27,966 nucleotides of DNA from JAHJFW01 sp038065635 (GTDB taxonomy: Bacteria > Patescibacteriota > Patescibacteriia > 2-12-FULL-60-25), in contig JBBTQP010000020.1 in assembly GCA_038065635.1 (NCBI GenBank), positions 1 through 27,966 on the forward strand. Reading direction: 5' to 3'. The notes beneath the pieces were generated by a model, which saw nothing but the letters and a program-made list of their open reading frames with translations, ran no database searches and was not told the origin of the DNA. Position 1 is the stretch's first letter; the number at the start of each line of letters is the position of its first letter. The translations under genes and the position numbers were made by a program. Below, piece after piece: positions 6,791-15,079 of the stretch.

Positions 6791-7882
6791 ATGACGGACA
6801 ATATTTCGCTCCTTCCGGAAAATCTTCGAAAAAGGGAGGATCAATTCAAAAAAGAAGCGCAAACCCCGGAAGCGGAGGAGGATGTTAGAATGCATTTGCC
6901 CGATCCTGAAGAGGAGGATATTGAGATTATCGAAATAGACGAGGGTGAAGTCGGGGAAGTGTTGGCAGGAGAGCCGGCGTTGTCGCGAGCCATATTCGGG
7001 ATACAAAGTTTTTTTCAGGTCATAACAGCGAAACTGCTACACCCGACGACGGAAGAGCCGCCACCGAAATTGCCCCCGCAATTTTTTATTCCTCCGAAGC
7101 AGAAAGAGAAGAAGCCGCCACAGGGATTGATTCCGATTCCTGGCGTTACACCGCCGCCAAAACAGGAGGTGAAAGAAGCGGTAATCGTTAAAGAAGCTCC
7201 AAAAGTTCAGACAACGATTGCTCCGACTCAGCAGAAACCGCGCGTGATGCCTGCGGCAAAGTCGCCAAAAAGGGTGCGGGTGATAAAACGCGTAAGAAAA
7301 CCGGTTAGAGTTAGTTTTTTGGATGAGCAAGAGTTGCAATTACGCATCGATATTCCAAGGCGTAGATTTACTTTGGCAATATACGTCGTGGCTTTCGCGA
7401 TGTTGTTTACCGGTTCTTATCTGATTTTAATCTGGCAGGGAGAGCGGGCGAACGTCAATGCGGAGCGAGTTCGATCAGATTTGGCGGATGTTGGAAATCG
7501 CATAAAGGAACAACATGGCGCGTGGATCGCGTATCAGGATTTGGAGCCGCGTCTCAAAGCGCTTGGAGGACTTTTGAATAATCACGTCGCGCCTACGCAG
7601 CTTTTCGAGCAACTCGAACGATTCACCATTCCTGACGCTTCATACAGTTCGTTTACGCTTTCTCCAGACGGTCATTTGATTTTATCAGCCAGCACGAGAT
7701 CCTATGAATCGGCCGCGCGACAGATCGTGTCGTTTAGAACTTCCGGAATCGCAAGCTCTGTTGATTCATACGGCTATCAAGCTTCTTTTGACGAAGTTAG
7801 CGGCTTGATGAAAAAGGTAGATTTTCAAATTAGCCTGGTGCTGAATAAAAGCATACTTCGTTTGGTACAAGCCGAAAAATAA
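6791..7882 (+). CDS. pilN: PilN-like protein with long proline-rich cytoplasmic region
   Basis: A 363-residue bitopic membrane protein in the PilN position. The N-terminus carries NISLLPENLRKRE, resembling the INLLP motif by which PilN docks on PilM. It is followed by an acidic stretch (about 25-60), then a Pro/Lys-rich linker (about 85-165) and a basic segment before the membrane helix at about 194-214. The extracytoplasmic part has a coiled stretch and an alpha/beta domain ending at 363. Classical PilN is about 180-200 residues, so this form is extended by about 150 residues inserted between the docking motif and the helix. No clear ribosome binding site is seen before ATG 6791. Confidence 0.75.
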   Translation: MTDNISLLPENLRKREDQFKKEAQTPEAEEDVRMHLPDPEEEDIEIIEIDEGEVGEVLAGEPALSRAIFGIQSFFQVITAKLLHPTTEEPPPKLPPQFFIPPKQKEKKPPQGLIPIPGVTPPPKQEVKEAVIVKEAPKVQTTIAPTQQKPRVMPAAKSPKRVRVIKRVRKPVRVSFLDEQELQLRIDIPRRRFTLAIYVVAFAMLFTGSYLILIWQGERANVNAERVRSDLADVGNRIKEQHGAWIAYQDLEPRLKALGGLLNNHVAPTQLFEQLERFTIPDASYSSFTLSPDGHLILSASTRSYESAARQIVSFRTSGIASSVDSYGYQASFDEVSGLMKKVDFQISLVLNKSILRLVQAEK

Positions 7883-7887
7883 TCGAC

Positions 7888-8514
7888 ATGAATAAAACCA
7901 CGACAGAAAAAAAGACATCCCCGTTTCTTACCGACTACTACTCGACGTCTTTTTTCTTACTTGTACTTTTGTTTTTAGTGGCGTCGGCTTTTGTGTTGTT
8001 GCCTCTTATGAGCGGCATCAAAGCAAAAAACGCGGAAATCGGTGTAGGATTGGATCGTTTGACTCAAGAACGGACGTATTTGCATAGTCTTGAACAATCG
8101 ATCGTTGCCGCAGAAAACATACCGACAACCGTTTTGAGTCGAGTCGATCAGGCACTACCGCGAGAATCGAACATCCCGGAATTGTTGACACTCCTCGGAG
8201 GAGTCGCGGAAATGGACGGCGTGAAATTGGATTCCGTTAATTTTTTAGACGCGAAACCTACAAAGGCGGGCGGCGCGGTAAACGCTACGTCGAGTATCGT
8301 ACAAACGAACATCAATATCTCCGTTACCGCCGCGAACTATCCTCAAATTAAACGCTTTCTAAGTCACCTCGAATCAAGTTTAAGAATTTTGGATGTAGTA
8401 GGTATCAACGTCACATTGAAGGGCGAGAAGGCGATATACGCGATTCAGCTCACGACCTACGCGTATCGGCCGCCGGTTATTCAAAAAACGGCAGAAGCGA
8501 ATAAGAAGCTATGA
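7888..8514 (+). CDS. pilO: PilO-like pilus assembly protein
   Basis: A 208-residue protein with a short cytoplasmic N-terminus, a membrane helix at about 19-41, a coiled segment (KNAEIGVGLDRLTQERTYL) and an alpha/beta C-terminal domain. This is the layout and size of PilO, which pairs with PilN to form the alignment complex of the pilus machine. It starts 5 bp after pilN and overlaps the next gene by 4 bp (ATGA), so the cluster is tightly coupled. Confidence 0.8.
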   Translation: MNKTTTEKKTSPFLTDYYSTSFFLLVLLFLVASAFVLLPLMSGIKAKNAEIGVGLDRLTQERTYLHSLEQSIVAAENIPTTVLSRVDQALPRESNIPELLTLLGGVAEMDGVKLDSVNFLDAKPTKAGGAVNATSSIVQTNINISVTAANYPQIKRFLSHLESSLRILDVVGINVTLKGEKAIYAIQLTTYAYRPPVIQKTAEANKKL

Positions 8515-8879
8515 CGAATAGAGGAATACCGCTCATTGCAAGGATCGTACAAATTACGGTTATTTTGAGTTGTATAGTGGGTTCGCTTTGGATTGGAATG
8601 AGATTTTTTGAACCTATCCCGATTCCTCCGGGTCCAAAAACGCAACGTTCCGTTATGTTCGACAAATCTTCCGATATTTCCGGCAACTCTGTTTTTAGCG
8701 GATTACAGCAATACGGCCCGTCAAAAGTCGAAGTGGGCGAGACGGGGAGAGTGAATCCTTTTACTCCTCTTTCGCCGCCAATCAAAACCACGAGCACCGC
8801 TACTTCTACCAAAGCAGTTATCGATTCCGACGTAAAAGCGACAACAGAAACTACAGGAACCGCGATGGAGGCAATATAA
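8511..8879 (+). CDS. Small membrane protein in PilP position
   Basis: A 122-residue protein with one membrane helix at about 9-28, then an extracytoplasmic segment with FSGLQQYG and GRVNPFTPL, and a Thr/Ser-rich low-complexity tail (about 90-118). The GRxNPF phrase and the place between pilO and pilB suggest a shortened PilP-like or PilO-linked part of the alignment complex. It lacks a lipoprotein cysteine. The assignment rests mainly on position. Confidence 0.6.
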   Translation: MTNRGIPLIARIVQITVILSCIVGSLWIGMRFFEPIPIPPGPKTQRSVMFDKSSDISGNSVFSGLQQYGPSKVEVGETGRVNPFTPLSPPIKTTSTATSTKAVIDSDVKATTETTGTAMEAI

Positions 8880-8882
8880 TTT

Positions 8883-10622
8883 ATGGACGAACAATTGTTA
8901 TCGTTTATTGTAAAGAAAGGATTGTTGGACGAAAAAACCCTGTCCATCGTTCGTGAATTGATTTCGCGGGGAAAAACCGCGGAACAAGTTTTGGTTGGCG
9001 GACGTTATGTTCCGGAAACGGAAGTTGGAAAAGCTAAAGCTGAAATCGCGGCTTTGCCGTTTGTGGATATCGCGAATGTGCAGGTAGCGCAGGACGTGAT
9101 AGAGCTGATCCCTTCCGAAACCATAAAGAGTTATAAGATCGTTCCGATAGGATTTGACGGAACCACGATACAGGTCGCGATGCAAAATCCGCAGGACGTT
9201 CACGCAATGGAGGCGCTTCAATTTTTAGCGAGCGAACGTAAGTGGAAGTTGCAGACCGTTGTTGTGCCGGTTAGTCAGATGACGCGTTTGTTGCGTCAGG
9301 CGGGCACGGTAGCGGGTGAAGTTGAGTCCGCTCTTGCAGAAGCTAAGGGGAAATTTTCTCAATCAAAAGGCGTCATGGACGAGGCGAGTGCTCTTGAAGA
9401 AGTTATCAAGGGAGCTCCGGTTTCTCGTATGATTTCGGTCATCATGCGACAGGCGGTGGACGGCGGCGCTTCCGATATTCACATCGAGCCCATGGGGGAT
9501 GAGTCGCGTGTTCGTTATCGCATTGACGGCGTGTTGCGAACGTCTTTGACGCTTCCGTTGTACATCCATCCAGCGCTCGTATCTCGCATAAAAGTCTTAG
9601 CGAATCTGAAGCTCGATGAGACGCGAATTCCTCAAGACGGAAGAATTACGGAAACTTTTAGCGGAAAGAAGATAGATTTTCGCGTTTCCACTTTGCCGGT
9701 CGTAGATAATGAGAAGGTTGTTATGCGTATTCTTGATACGTCCGTTGGGGCTCCGACTTTTGAGATCCTCGGTTACAGAAAGGAGTATATCGACATTATT
9801 AAACAAGAGATAAAGAAACCGTTCGGACTTTTTCTCATCACAGGTCCCACTGGTTCCGGCAAATCCACTACGTTGTTTTCAGGGCTAAATCTTCTAAACG
9901 CAGAGGGCGAAAATATATCCACGCTTGAAGATCCGGTCGAATACTACATTCAGGGCGTCAATCAATCGCAGATTCGTCCGGAGATCGGTTATACGTTCGC
10001 TACGGGCCTGAGATCTCTTTTGCGTCAGGACCCGAACGTGATAATGGTTGGAGAAATCCGCGACCGTGAAACCGCGGAGCTCGTCATTCACGCGTCGCTC
10101 ACAGGACACCTGATCTTTTCAACTTTACACACGAACGACGTTTTTAGCATCGTGCCGCGACTTGTGGATATGGGGGTGGAACCGTTTTTGCTCGCAGCGA
10201 CAATGAATCTTGGAATAGCGCAACGTCTCGCTAGAAAAATTTGTTCTCACTGCAAAGAGCCGCAAGAAGTTTCAACCGAAACGGTCGAAAAGATTCGAAA
10301 ACAGCTAGTAGGAATTCCGAAGAATTACATTCCGTCAACTCTGGACATCTCCAGTAAGCTGACTTTTTATCACGGCAAAGGATGTGCACGTTGCGGGAAT
10401 TCAGGGTATTCTGGACGTACTTCCGTAGCAGAGCTGTTTCAATTCACGCCACAGGCGAAACGACTGATAGAAAAGGGATTTACAGCGGACGAGGGGCGAA
10501 AAGAGGCGGCGCGACAAGGAATGCTCACGCTGCATCAGGATATTATTCTAAAGGCGATTGAGGGGATAACTACGCTGGAGGAGGTTTTGAGGGTTAGTCA
10601 GGAGACGAGCGAAGGAGAGTAA
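8883..10622 (+). CDS. pilB: Type IV pilus extension ATPase PilB
   Basis: A 579-residue GspE/PilB ATPase that drives pilin polymerisation. The N-terminal MshEN-type domain covers about 1-150. The catalytic core has Walker A GPTGSGKST (321-329), the Asp box EDPVEY, Walker B region VIMVGEIRDRETAE and the His box GHLIFSTLHTND. A zinc-binding site is formed by C454, C457, C501 and C504 (CSHC and CARC), typical of PilB and absent from the retraction ATPase PilT. No pilT is in the window. The start follows the previous stop by 3 bp. Confidence 0.96.
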   Translation: MDEQLLSFIVKKGLLDEKTLSIVRELISRGKTAEQVLVGGRYVPETEVGKAKAEIAALPFVDIANVQVAQDVIELIPSETIKSYKIVPIGFDGTTIQVAMQNPQDVHAMEALQFLASERKWKLQTVVVPVSQMTRLLRQAGTVAGEVESALAEAKGKFSQSKGVMDEASALEEVIKGAPVSRMISVIMRQAVDGGASDIHIEPMGDESRVRYRIDGVLRTSLTLPLYIHPALVSRIKVLANLKLDETRIPQDGRITETFSGKKIDFRVSTLPVVDNEKVVMRILDTSVGAPTFEILGYRKEYIDIIKQEIKKPFGLFLITGPTGSGKSTTLFSGLNLLNAEGENISTLEDPVEYYIQGVNQSQIRPEIGYTFATGLRSLLRQDPNVIMVGEIRDRETAELVIHASLTGHLIFSTLHTNDVFSIVPRLVDMGVEPFLLAATMNLGIAQRLARKICSHCKEPQEVSTETVEKIRKQLVGIPKNYIPSTLDISSKLTFYHGKGCARCGNSGYSGRTSVAELFQFTPQAKRLIEKGFTADEGRKEAARQGMLTLHQDIILKAIEGITTLEEVLRVSQETSEGE

Positions 10623-10623
10623 A

Positions 10624-10655
10624 GCGGAACTCGCTTCGCTCGAGCGGTTCTCGCC
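10624..10655. repeat. GCGGAACTCGCT repeat after pilB
   Basis: GCGGAACTCGCTTCGCTC starts directly after the pilB stop and is followed by GAGCGGTTCTCGC, giving an imperfect hairpin. The same phrase, one base different, forms part of the loop of the long inverted repeat at 6668-6764. Confidence 0.6.
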
Positions 10656-10684
10656 ACGATAAGTGAAATAACATAAAGTGGTCT

Positions 10685-10762
10685 ATGAAGTTATGGTCAT
10701 TGCGAGGAGTTAGCAGACGACGTGGCAATCTCATAAAAGTTGATAACTCAAATATATTATGA
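10685..10762 (+). CDS. Possible 25-codon leader peptide made from a repeat
   Basis: ATG 10685 opens a frame reading MKLWSLRGVSRRRGNL and ending at TGA 10760-10762, which overlaps the ATG of the response regulator (10759) as ATGA. Most of it is the translated GTCATTGCG-type repeat. It could couple translation to the next gene, or may simply be an open stretch by chance. Confidence 0.3.
   Translation: MKLWSLRGVSRRRGNLIKVDNSNIL
10696..10730. repeat. GTCATTGCG...GCAATC interspersed repeat, copy 1
   Basis: The 35-bp unit begins GTCATTGCGAGGAG and ends GTGGCAATC. Two further copies lie in tandem at 16347-16381 and 16392-16426. The ends are partly complementary (ATTGC with GCAAT). It is directly preceded by ATGAAGTTATG, similar to what precedes the repeat in the PilX-like gene. 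Confidence 0.8.
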
Positions 10763-11133
10763 ACGAAACAATACTTATTATCGAGGACGATGCGTTTCTT
10801 GCGGGGATATATGCGCAAAAATTGGACGCGGAGGGTTTTAAAGCCGTGCTTTCTACGAATGGAGAGGATGGATTGAAGCAGGTTCAAAAGGAGAAGCCGG
10901 CGCTTGTATTGTTGGATCTTGTTTTGCCGAAAATGACAGGTTTTGAATTGCTGGAAATATTGAAACATGATCCGGCGACCGCTTCCATACCGGTATTGAT
11001 AATGACGAACCTTGCGGAACGAAAGGATGTTGAGCGATGTATGGCTCTTGGAGCCGCAGGGTATGTAATAAAGGCGCACGTTTTACCGCACGAAACAGTC
11101 GGTAAGATCAAAGAGATTCTATCCAAGAATTGA
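10759..11133 (+). CDS. CheY-like response regulator
   Basis: A 124-residue stand-alone receiver domain. The acidic pocket is E9-D10-D11, the phospho-acceptor D53 (VLLDLVLPKM), the switch threonine T83 (LIMTNL) and the conserved lysine K105 (YVIKA). There is no output domain. Placed between pilB and pilC, it may tune pilus assembly in the manner of PilG/PilH-type regulators, which is inferred from position. No histidine kinase is in the window. Confidence 0.9.
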   Translation: MNETILIIEDDAFLAGIYAQKLDAEGFKAVLSTNGEDGLKQVQKEKPALVLLDLVLPKMTGFELLEILKHDPATASIPVLIMTNLAERKDVERCMALGAAGYVIKAHVLPHETVGKIKEILSKN

Positions 11134-11155
11134 AACGTTGCAATATCATATTCGT

Positions 11156-11263
11156 GTCATTCCCGTTCCTCCAAAGGCGGATGCGCCTCTGGCGCAGAAA
11201 ACGGGAATCCAGATCAAAAAGAGTATTGTTCACTGTCCGGATCCCCGCCTACGCGAGGATGAC
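11156..11263. repeat. GTCATTCCCG...GATGAC composite palindromic repeat, copy 1
   Basis: The left unit GTCATTCCCGTT pairs with AACGGGAATCCAG, with an inner hairpin GCGGATGCGCC/GGCGC. A spacer and the right unit CGGATCCCCGCC to GAGGATGAC follow. It fills the gap between the response regulator and pilC. A second copy is at 14351-14431. Confidence 0.85.
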
Positions 11264-11274
11264 AAATACATCAC

Positions 11275-12486
11275 ATGCCTTCATTCAAGTATAGAGTTCG
11301 ATTATCTAATGGATCCGTACAATCCGGATTGGTTGAGGCGGAAAATAAGGATGCCGCCGCTTTGGCGTTGCAGGAACGCGGTTTTGACATAGCGCTTTTA
11401 GAGCCGGTATCGGCGTTTGCAGTAGGTCCGAGCGGCGGTCTCGGTATATTGAATCGTATTAATAAGAGGGATCTCGTAGTGGTGTCGCGCACATTGTCGG
11501 TGATGATTTCCGCGTCGGTTCCATTGGTGGACTCTGTACGCAATATCGCTCGTCAAACTGAAAATCCCAGACTTCGAAGCCTTTTGGCGCAAGTCGCGAC
11601 CGAGGTTGAAAGCGGCGGAAAACTCTCGGATGCTCTTGATATTTACGGTAAGGTTTTCGGCGAATTTTTTATCAACATGATCAGATCCGGCGAAACGTCC
11701 GGTCAACTCGCCAGCGTTCTTGAGTATCTCGCGGATCAAATGGAGAAGGATTATGATTTGAACGCAAAAGTCAAAGGAGCGATGATTTATCCGGCTTTCA
11801 TTTTATCCGGATTGTTCGTTGTGGCGTTTATTATGATGTCGTTCGTGATTCCGAAATTGACAGCAATTTTAGAAGAGGCGGATGTCGCATTGCCGCTCAC
11901 GACGCGAATGTTGATAACGGTTTCAGGAGCTTTTGAGAATTATTGGTGGCTCATAATTATTTCTATCATCGCATTCGCAGGGGTGGTTCGATGGTGGCTT
12001 TCGACTCCGGGTGGTAGATATATTTGGGATCTTTTGAAAATGCGAATCCCGATTTTCGGCGGGTTGTTGCAGCGGATATATGTCGTTCGTTTTTCGCGTT
12101 CGCTCTCCACGCTTAATAAAGGCGGAGTGGATATGATATCGGCTCTTGAGATAGTAGCTGGAGTAATTGGAAATGCCGCTTGGAAAAATCTCGTGTTTTC
12201 GACGATCCGTGAATTGAACGAAGGAAACTCGATCGTTACAGCAATGATGAGGGAAAAGTACGTTCCATCAATGATGATCCAAATGCTTGGCGTTGGGGAG
12301 GAGACCGGGCGCATTCAGGATATTTTGGAAAGATTAAGCTCTTTTTTTTCAAGAGAAATCGACAATACAGTGGCGAATCTCGTTTCGCTCATCGAGCCGG
12401 CGGTCATGATCTTACTTGGCGTTGGAGTAGGGGTGATGGTTTCCGCGATACTCTTACCTCTTTACAGTCTGTCGTCGGCGGTATAG
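11275..12486 (+). CDS. pilC: Type IV pilus inner-membrane platform protein PilC
   Basis: A 403-residue member of the GspF/PilC family, the polytopic membrane platform turned by PilB. Two T2SSF domains are recognisable: the first has the phrase IRSGETSGQLASVLEYLADQ, the second the parallel GVGEETGRIQDILERLSSFF. Membrane helices are at about 170-195, 220-240 and 375-400. The N-terminal soluble piece FKYRVRLSNGSVQSGLVEAENKD is typical. The start ATG 11275 is 11 bp past the end of a palindromic repeat. Confidence 0.95.
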   Translation: MPSFKYRVRLSNGSVQSGLVEAENKDAAALALQERGFDIALLEPVSAFAVGPSGGLGILNRINKRDLVVVSRTLSVMISASVPLVDSVRNIARQTENPRLRSLLAQVATEVESGGKLSDALDIYGKVFGEFFINMIRSGETSGQLASVLEYLADQMEKDYDLNAKVKGAMIYPAFILSGLFVVAFIMMSFVIPKLTAILEEADVALPLTTRMLITVSGAFENYWWLIIISIIAFAGVVRWWLSTPGGRYIWDLLKMRIPIFGGLLQRIYVVRFSRSLSTLNKGGVDMISALEIVAGVIGNAAWKNLVFSTIRELNEGNSIVTAMMREKYVPSMMIQMLGVGEETGRIQDILERLSSFFSREIDNTVANLVSLIEPAVMILLGVGVGVMVSAILLPLYSLSSAV

Positions 12487-12490
12487 CGGA

Positions 12491-12520
12491 TTGTTCCAAT
12501 GGATTCGCGCATGTGATAAA
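12491..12520 (+). promoter_or_regulatory. Possible promoter of the pilin genes
   Basis: TTGTTC (12491-12496), an 18-bp spacer and GATAAA (12515-12520), with an upstream TG making an extended -10, lie ahead of the first pilin with a leader of about 35 nt. A separate promoter for the abundant major pilin would make sense. No strong ribosome binding site is seen. Confidence 0.4.
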
Positions 12521-12562
12521 CTATCCACATATTAATAATTCACCTTTATTTTAAGACGTTCT

Positions 12563-13054
12563 ATGAAACGCAAAGGTTTTACACTTATTGAGTTGTTAGT
12601 AGTTATTGCCATCATTGGTTTACTTGCCACGCTTGCGGTAGTAGCGTTTGGAAGCGCAAGACAGAAAGCGAATGACGCAAAGCGCGTCGCCGATATCCGC
12701 GGGGTTGTTGCGGCATTCGCATCAGCCGCACAGGACGGAGCCGCTCTGTGTAACGCCGCCGGAAATGCCGTATGCCCAGCGTCTACAGTCGTCAGTCAGT
12801 GCGGTCTTTTTACTCCGGCGTGCGCACTGGGCAATACAGACGTGACGCGAAATTATATCAACTTGTCTAACATTAAAGATCCGCAATTTACCGCCGCCTG
12901 CGGAGCGCCGCCGTACGCGAACTGTGGCTATACTTTGGTCGTCGCAGGAAGCGTTACCGATTTCACGATAGGGTTCGTAACGCAACAGAGCAATATGCAG
13001 GGTTTGTCAGCTGGCACTTCGCACCAAGCCAATCAGAACGGGTTGCTGAATTAA
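12563..13054 (+). CDS. Type IV pilin-like protein, cysteine-rich, probable major pilin
   Basis: A 163-residue pilin with a 5-residue leader MKRKG, cleavage before F6 and glutamate at mature position 5 (FTLIELLVVIAIIGLLA), then the long N-terminal helix. The globular part has six cysteines (CNAAGNAVC, QCGLFTPAC, AACG, NCGY), suggesting up to three disulphides. Its short clean leader, lead position and probable own promoter make it the best candidate for the major pilin. The extended C-terminus is Gln/Asn-rich. Confidence 0.88.
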   Translation: MKRKGFTLIELLVVIAIIGLLATLAVVAFGSARQKANDAKRVADIRGVVAAFASAAQDGAALCNAAGNAVCPASTVVSQCGLFTPACALGNTDVTRNYINLSNIKDPQFTAACGAPPYANCGYTLVVAGSVTDFTIGFVTQQSNMQGLSAGTSHQANQNGLLN

Positions 13055-13075
13055 TTAAGTCTGTTTCGGTTCGCG

Positions 13076-13546
13076 ATGAAGTTTATGAGAAAAAGTGGAG
13101 GTTTCACCATTCTTGAGCTACTGATCGTTTTAGCGATCGTCGGAACGCTCGTTGGCGTTGCAGTTTATGCTCTTGGCGTTTCCCGCGCAAAAAGCCGCGA
13201 TTCAAAACGCGTATCCGATATCAGCGTTCTACGAAGCTCTCTAAGCCAATACTGGCTACAAAAAGCGAGTTACCCAGTGACGCAAGGAGATGGGGTATTG
13301 CTTGGCAGTCCGGGAGCCAACGCCGACGGACTATCGTCTGAAGGTTTCGTTGGTCAGAGCGGCGGGGGGGCGGTTATTCTTCCGATGGTGCCGGTTGGTC
13401 CTAAAACAGGGGAGTTCTATCGTTATAAAGGTATAACCGGAGGGTATTCACTTCAATTCAAGACAGAACGAGATACGGCGTATGGAAAAGCCGGAACGTA
13501 TTTCGCGCATTCGGTGGGCGTCGATCAGGAGGATACTGAAAAATGA
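13076..13546 (+). CDS. Type IV pilin-like protein
   Basis: A 156-residue pilin with leader MKFMRKSGG, cleavage before F10 and glutamate at mature position 5 (FTILELLIVLAIVGTLVG). The helix continues into SRAKSRDSKRVSDISVLRSSLSQYW, the usual amphipathic part. It has no cysteines, unlike the pilin before it. It overlaps pilD by 4 bp (ATGA). ATG 13085 is an alternative start giving a shorter leader. Confidence 0.85.
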   Translation: MKFMRKSGGFTILELLIVLAIVGTLVGVAVYALGVSRAKSRDSKRVSDISVLRSSLSQYWLQKASYPVTQGDGVLLGSPGANADGLSSEGFVGQSGGGAVILPMVPVGPKTGEFYRYKGITGGYSLQFKTERDTAYGKAGTYFAHSVGVDQEDTEK

Positions 13547-14334
13547 GCCAATATCTAACTATCGTTTTCGCCGCCGTGCTCGGCGCGTGTTTAGGGTCGT
13601 TCGCGAATGTGGCGGCAATACGTCTTCACGCGATGACGTCACTCGGTGGCAGATCCCGTTGTCCCGAATGCGATGCGTTTATTCGTCCGCGCCACCTGGT
13701 ACCGATCTTTTCCTGGTTAGCGCTTCGAGGCCGCTGCGCGGATTGCGGCGCGAAAATTCACGTTCAATATCCTCTTGTAGAATTGCTGTGCGTCACGCTT
13801 GTCGTGATAGCGGCGTTAAGGCATGATCCGTTTTTCGGAAACGCAATGCCATTCGCATTTGAAACTTTCGTTTCCATCGCGCTAGTAGTCGTTTTAGTCA
13901 TGGATCTTCGGTGGAGCGAACTCCCGGTCGAGGTTCTTGTGCTCGTTGGCATAGTCGGAGCTTTTTGGAATATGTTTTTGGGTTGGTCAAGCGGAGTACT
14001 TGCGGCTTCGGCAACTTCGATTGCGATCGGAGCAGGCGCGGGCATAATTTTTTTTGGCGCGCAATGGGCGTTGTCAAAAGGAAAGTGGCTTGGCAGCGGC
14101 GACGTTTGGTTCGGCGCAATGATGGGCCTCGTGCTCGCGTGGCCGGCGACTGCGTACGCGATATATCTTTCGTATATTTTTGGAGGTTTCGGAGTTGGTA
14201 CTTTGTATATTTTACGCAAGGTTAAGAAAGGAATGCGAGTACCCTTCGCTCCGGCGTTATCCATGGGATTGATGGCGGCATTCTGGTTTCAACCATATTT
14301 CGACCAACAACTGCGGTTTCTTTTTGGAATATGA
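13543..14334 (+). CDS. pilD: Prepilin peptidase PilD
   Basis: A 263-residue polytopic aspartic protease that cleaves pilin leaders and usually methylates the new N-terminus. The N-terminal part has ACLGSFANVAAIRL and a zinc motif of two CxxC pairs (RCPECDAF and RCADCGAK). The catalytic aspartates are in VLVMDLRWSE and in GSGDVWFGAMMGL. Eight or so membrane segments are visible. It overlaps the previous and the next gene by ATGA junctions, so pilins and their peptidase are translated as a block. Confidence 0.95.
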   Translation: MSQYLTIVFAAVLGACLGSFANVAAIRLHAMTSLGGRSRCPECDAFIRPRHLVPIFSWLALRGRCADCGAKIHVQYPLVELLCVTLVVIAALRHDPFFGNAMPFAFETFVSIALVVVLVMDLRWSELPVEVLVLVGIVGAFWNMFLGWSSGVLAASATSIAIGAGAGIIFFGAQWALSKGKWLGSGDVWFGAMMGLVLAWPATAYAIYLSYIFGGFGVGTLYILRKVKKGMRVPFAPALSMGLMAAFWFQPYFDQQLRFLFGI

Positions 14335-15074
14335 AGCTATTATCCAACCTGTCATTCCCGCGCAGGCGGGAATCCAGACTAAAAGGAAATATTCAACGTA
14401 TATCCTGGATCCCCGCATTCGCGAGGATGACGAAGAAAGGATTCACCCTCATGGAGTTGATGGTAAGTATCACTATTTTGGCGGTAATTTCCACCGCAAC
14501 CGTATTCGGCTTGAGAGATTCAAGAGCGAAAGAAGAATTGCAGACGGCGGCGAGGTTGTTGGCAGGGGATATTCGTTCGGTTGAAACGCGAGCGCTAGCA
14601 GGAACGAACGTGAAAGTTTGCACTGTCGTTGCAGGAGCGAAAAAAGTTTGTGAAGCGGAAAATACGTCGCCGGAGGCATGCGTATCGGATTGCGCGCCAA
14701 CATCACCTCCGAAGTTCGGCGTTCGTTTTTCGGCGCAGGATAGCAGATACGTGATTTTTTCCGATGTGGAACAGGAGGATTGGCGCTACACCTCCACCAG
14801 AGAGGCGAGTGTAAATAGGTCGTTGAATACGCTTGGAAACGCAAGAGTCATAATTGAAGAAATCAACACGGAATTAGGTCCGTCCGCATCCGTTGACATT
14901 GCGGCTGAACGGCAAAGCGGTCGTTTGCGTATCAACGCGTGCGGCGAGGTCGGGCTTCCGGATTGCGTGCCGACCGAACCGCAAACAGCTTCAATCCTAT
15001 TACGGCACCTCGGTACGAATAAAACTGCTACTGTTAAGGTGAGCGCGATCAGCGGACGCGTTACAATAGAGTAG
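14331..15074 (+). CDS. Minor pilin-like protein (FimT/GspH type), leader extended by a repeat
   Basis: From ATG 14331 (overlapping the pilD stop) the protein has 247 residues. The mature part begins FTLMELMVSITILAVIS after G37 with glutamate at position 5. The leader of 37 residues is far longer than the usual 5-9 and includes SFPRRRES and WIPAFARMT, which are translations of a GTCATTCCCG-type palindromic repeat (14351-14431). An ATG inside the repeat end (14427) would give the short classical leader MTKKG. The globular part is cysteine-rich (VCTVV, KKVCEAE, EACVSDCAP, NACGEVGLPDC). FimT/GspH-like minor pilins help prime the pilus tip. Confidence 0.85.
   Translation: MKLLSNLSFPRRRESRLKGNIQRISWIPAFARMTKKGFTLMELMVSITILAVISTATVFGLRDSRAKEELQTAARLLAGDIRSVETRALAGTNVKVCTVVAGAKKVCEAENTSPEACVSDCAPTSPPKFGVRFSAQDSRYVIFSDVEQEDWRYTSTREASVNRSLNTLGNARVIIEEINTELGPSASVDIAAERQSGRLRINACGEVGLPDCVPTEPQTASILLRHLGTNKTATVKVSAISGRVTIE
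14351..14431. repeat. GTCATTCCCG...GATGAC composite palindromic repeat, copy 2
   Basis: GTCATTCCCGCGCAGGCGGG forms a hairpin with its own continuation (CCCGC/GCGGG), then AATCCAG, an AT-rich spacer and CTGGATCCCCGC to GAGGATGAC. It is translated in frame in the leader of the minor pilin, and its last bases supply an in-frame ATG at 14427. It matches the copy at 11156-11263 in arrangement. Confidence 0.88.
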
Positions 15075-15079
15075 ATATT

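Noticed and set aside
11138..11392. 84-codon frame over the repeat and the start of pilC
   Set aside because: It reads through the palindromic repeat and then pilC out of frame; there is no sign of selection for this protein.
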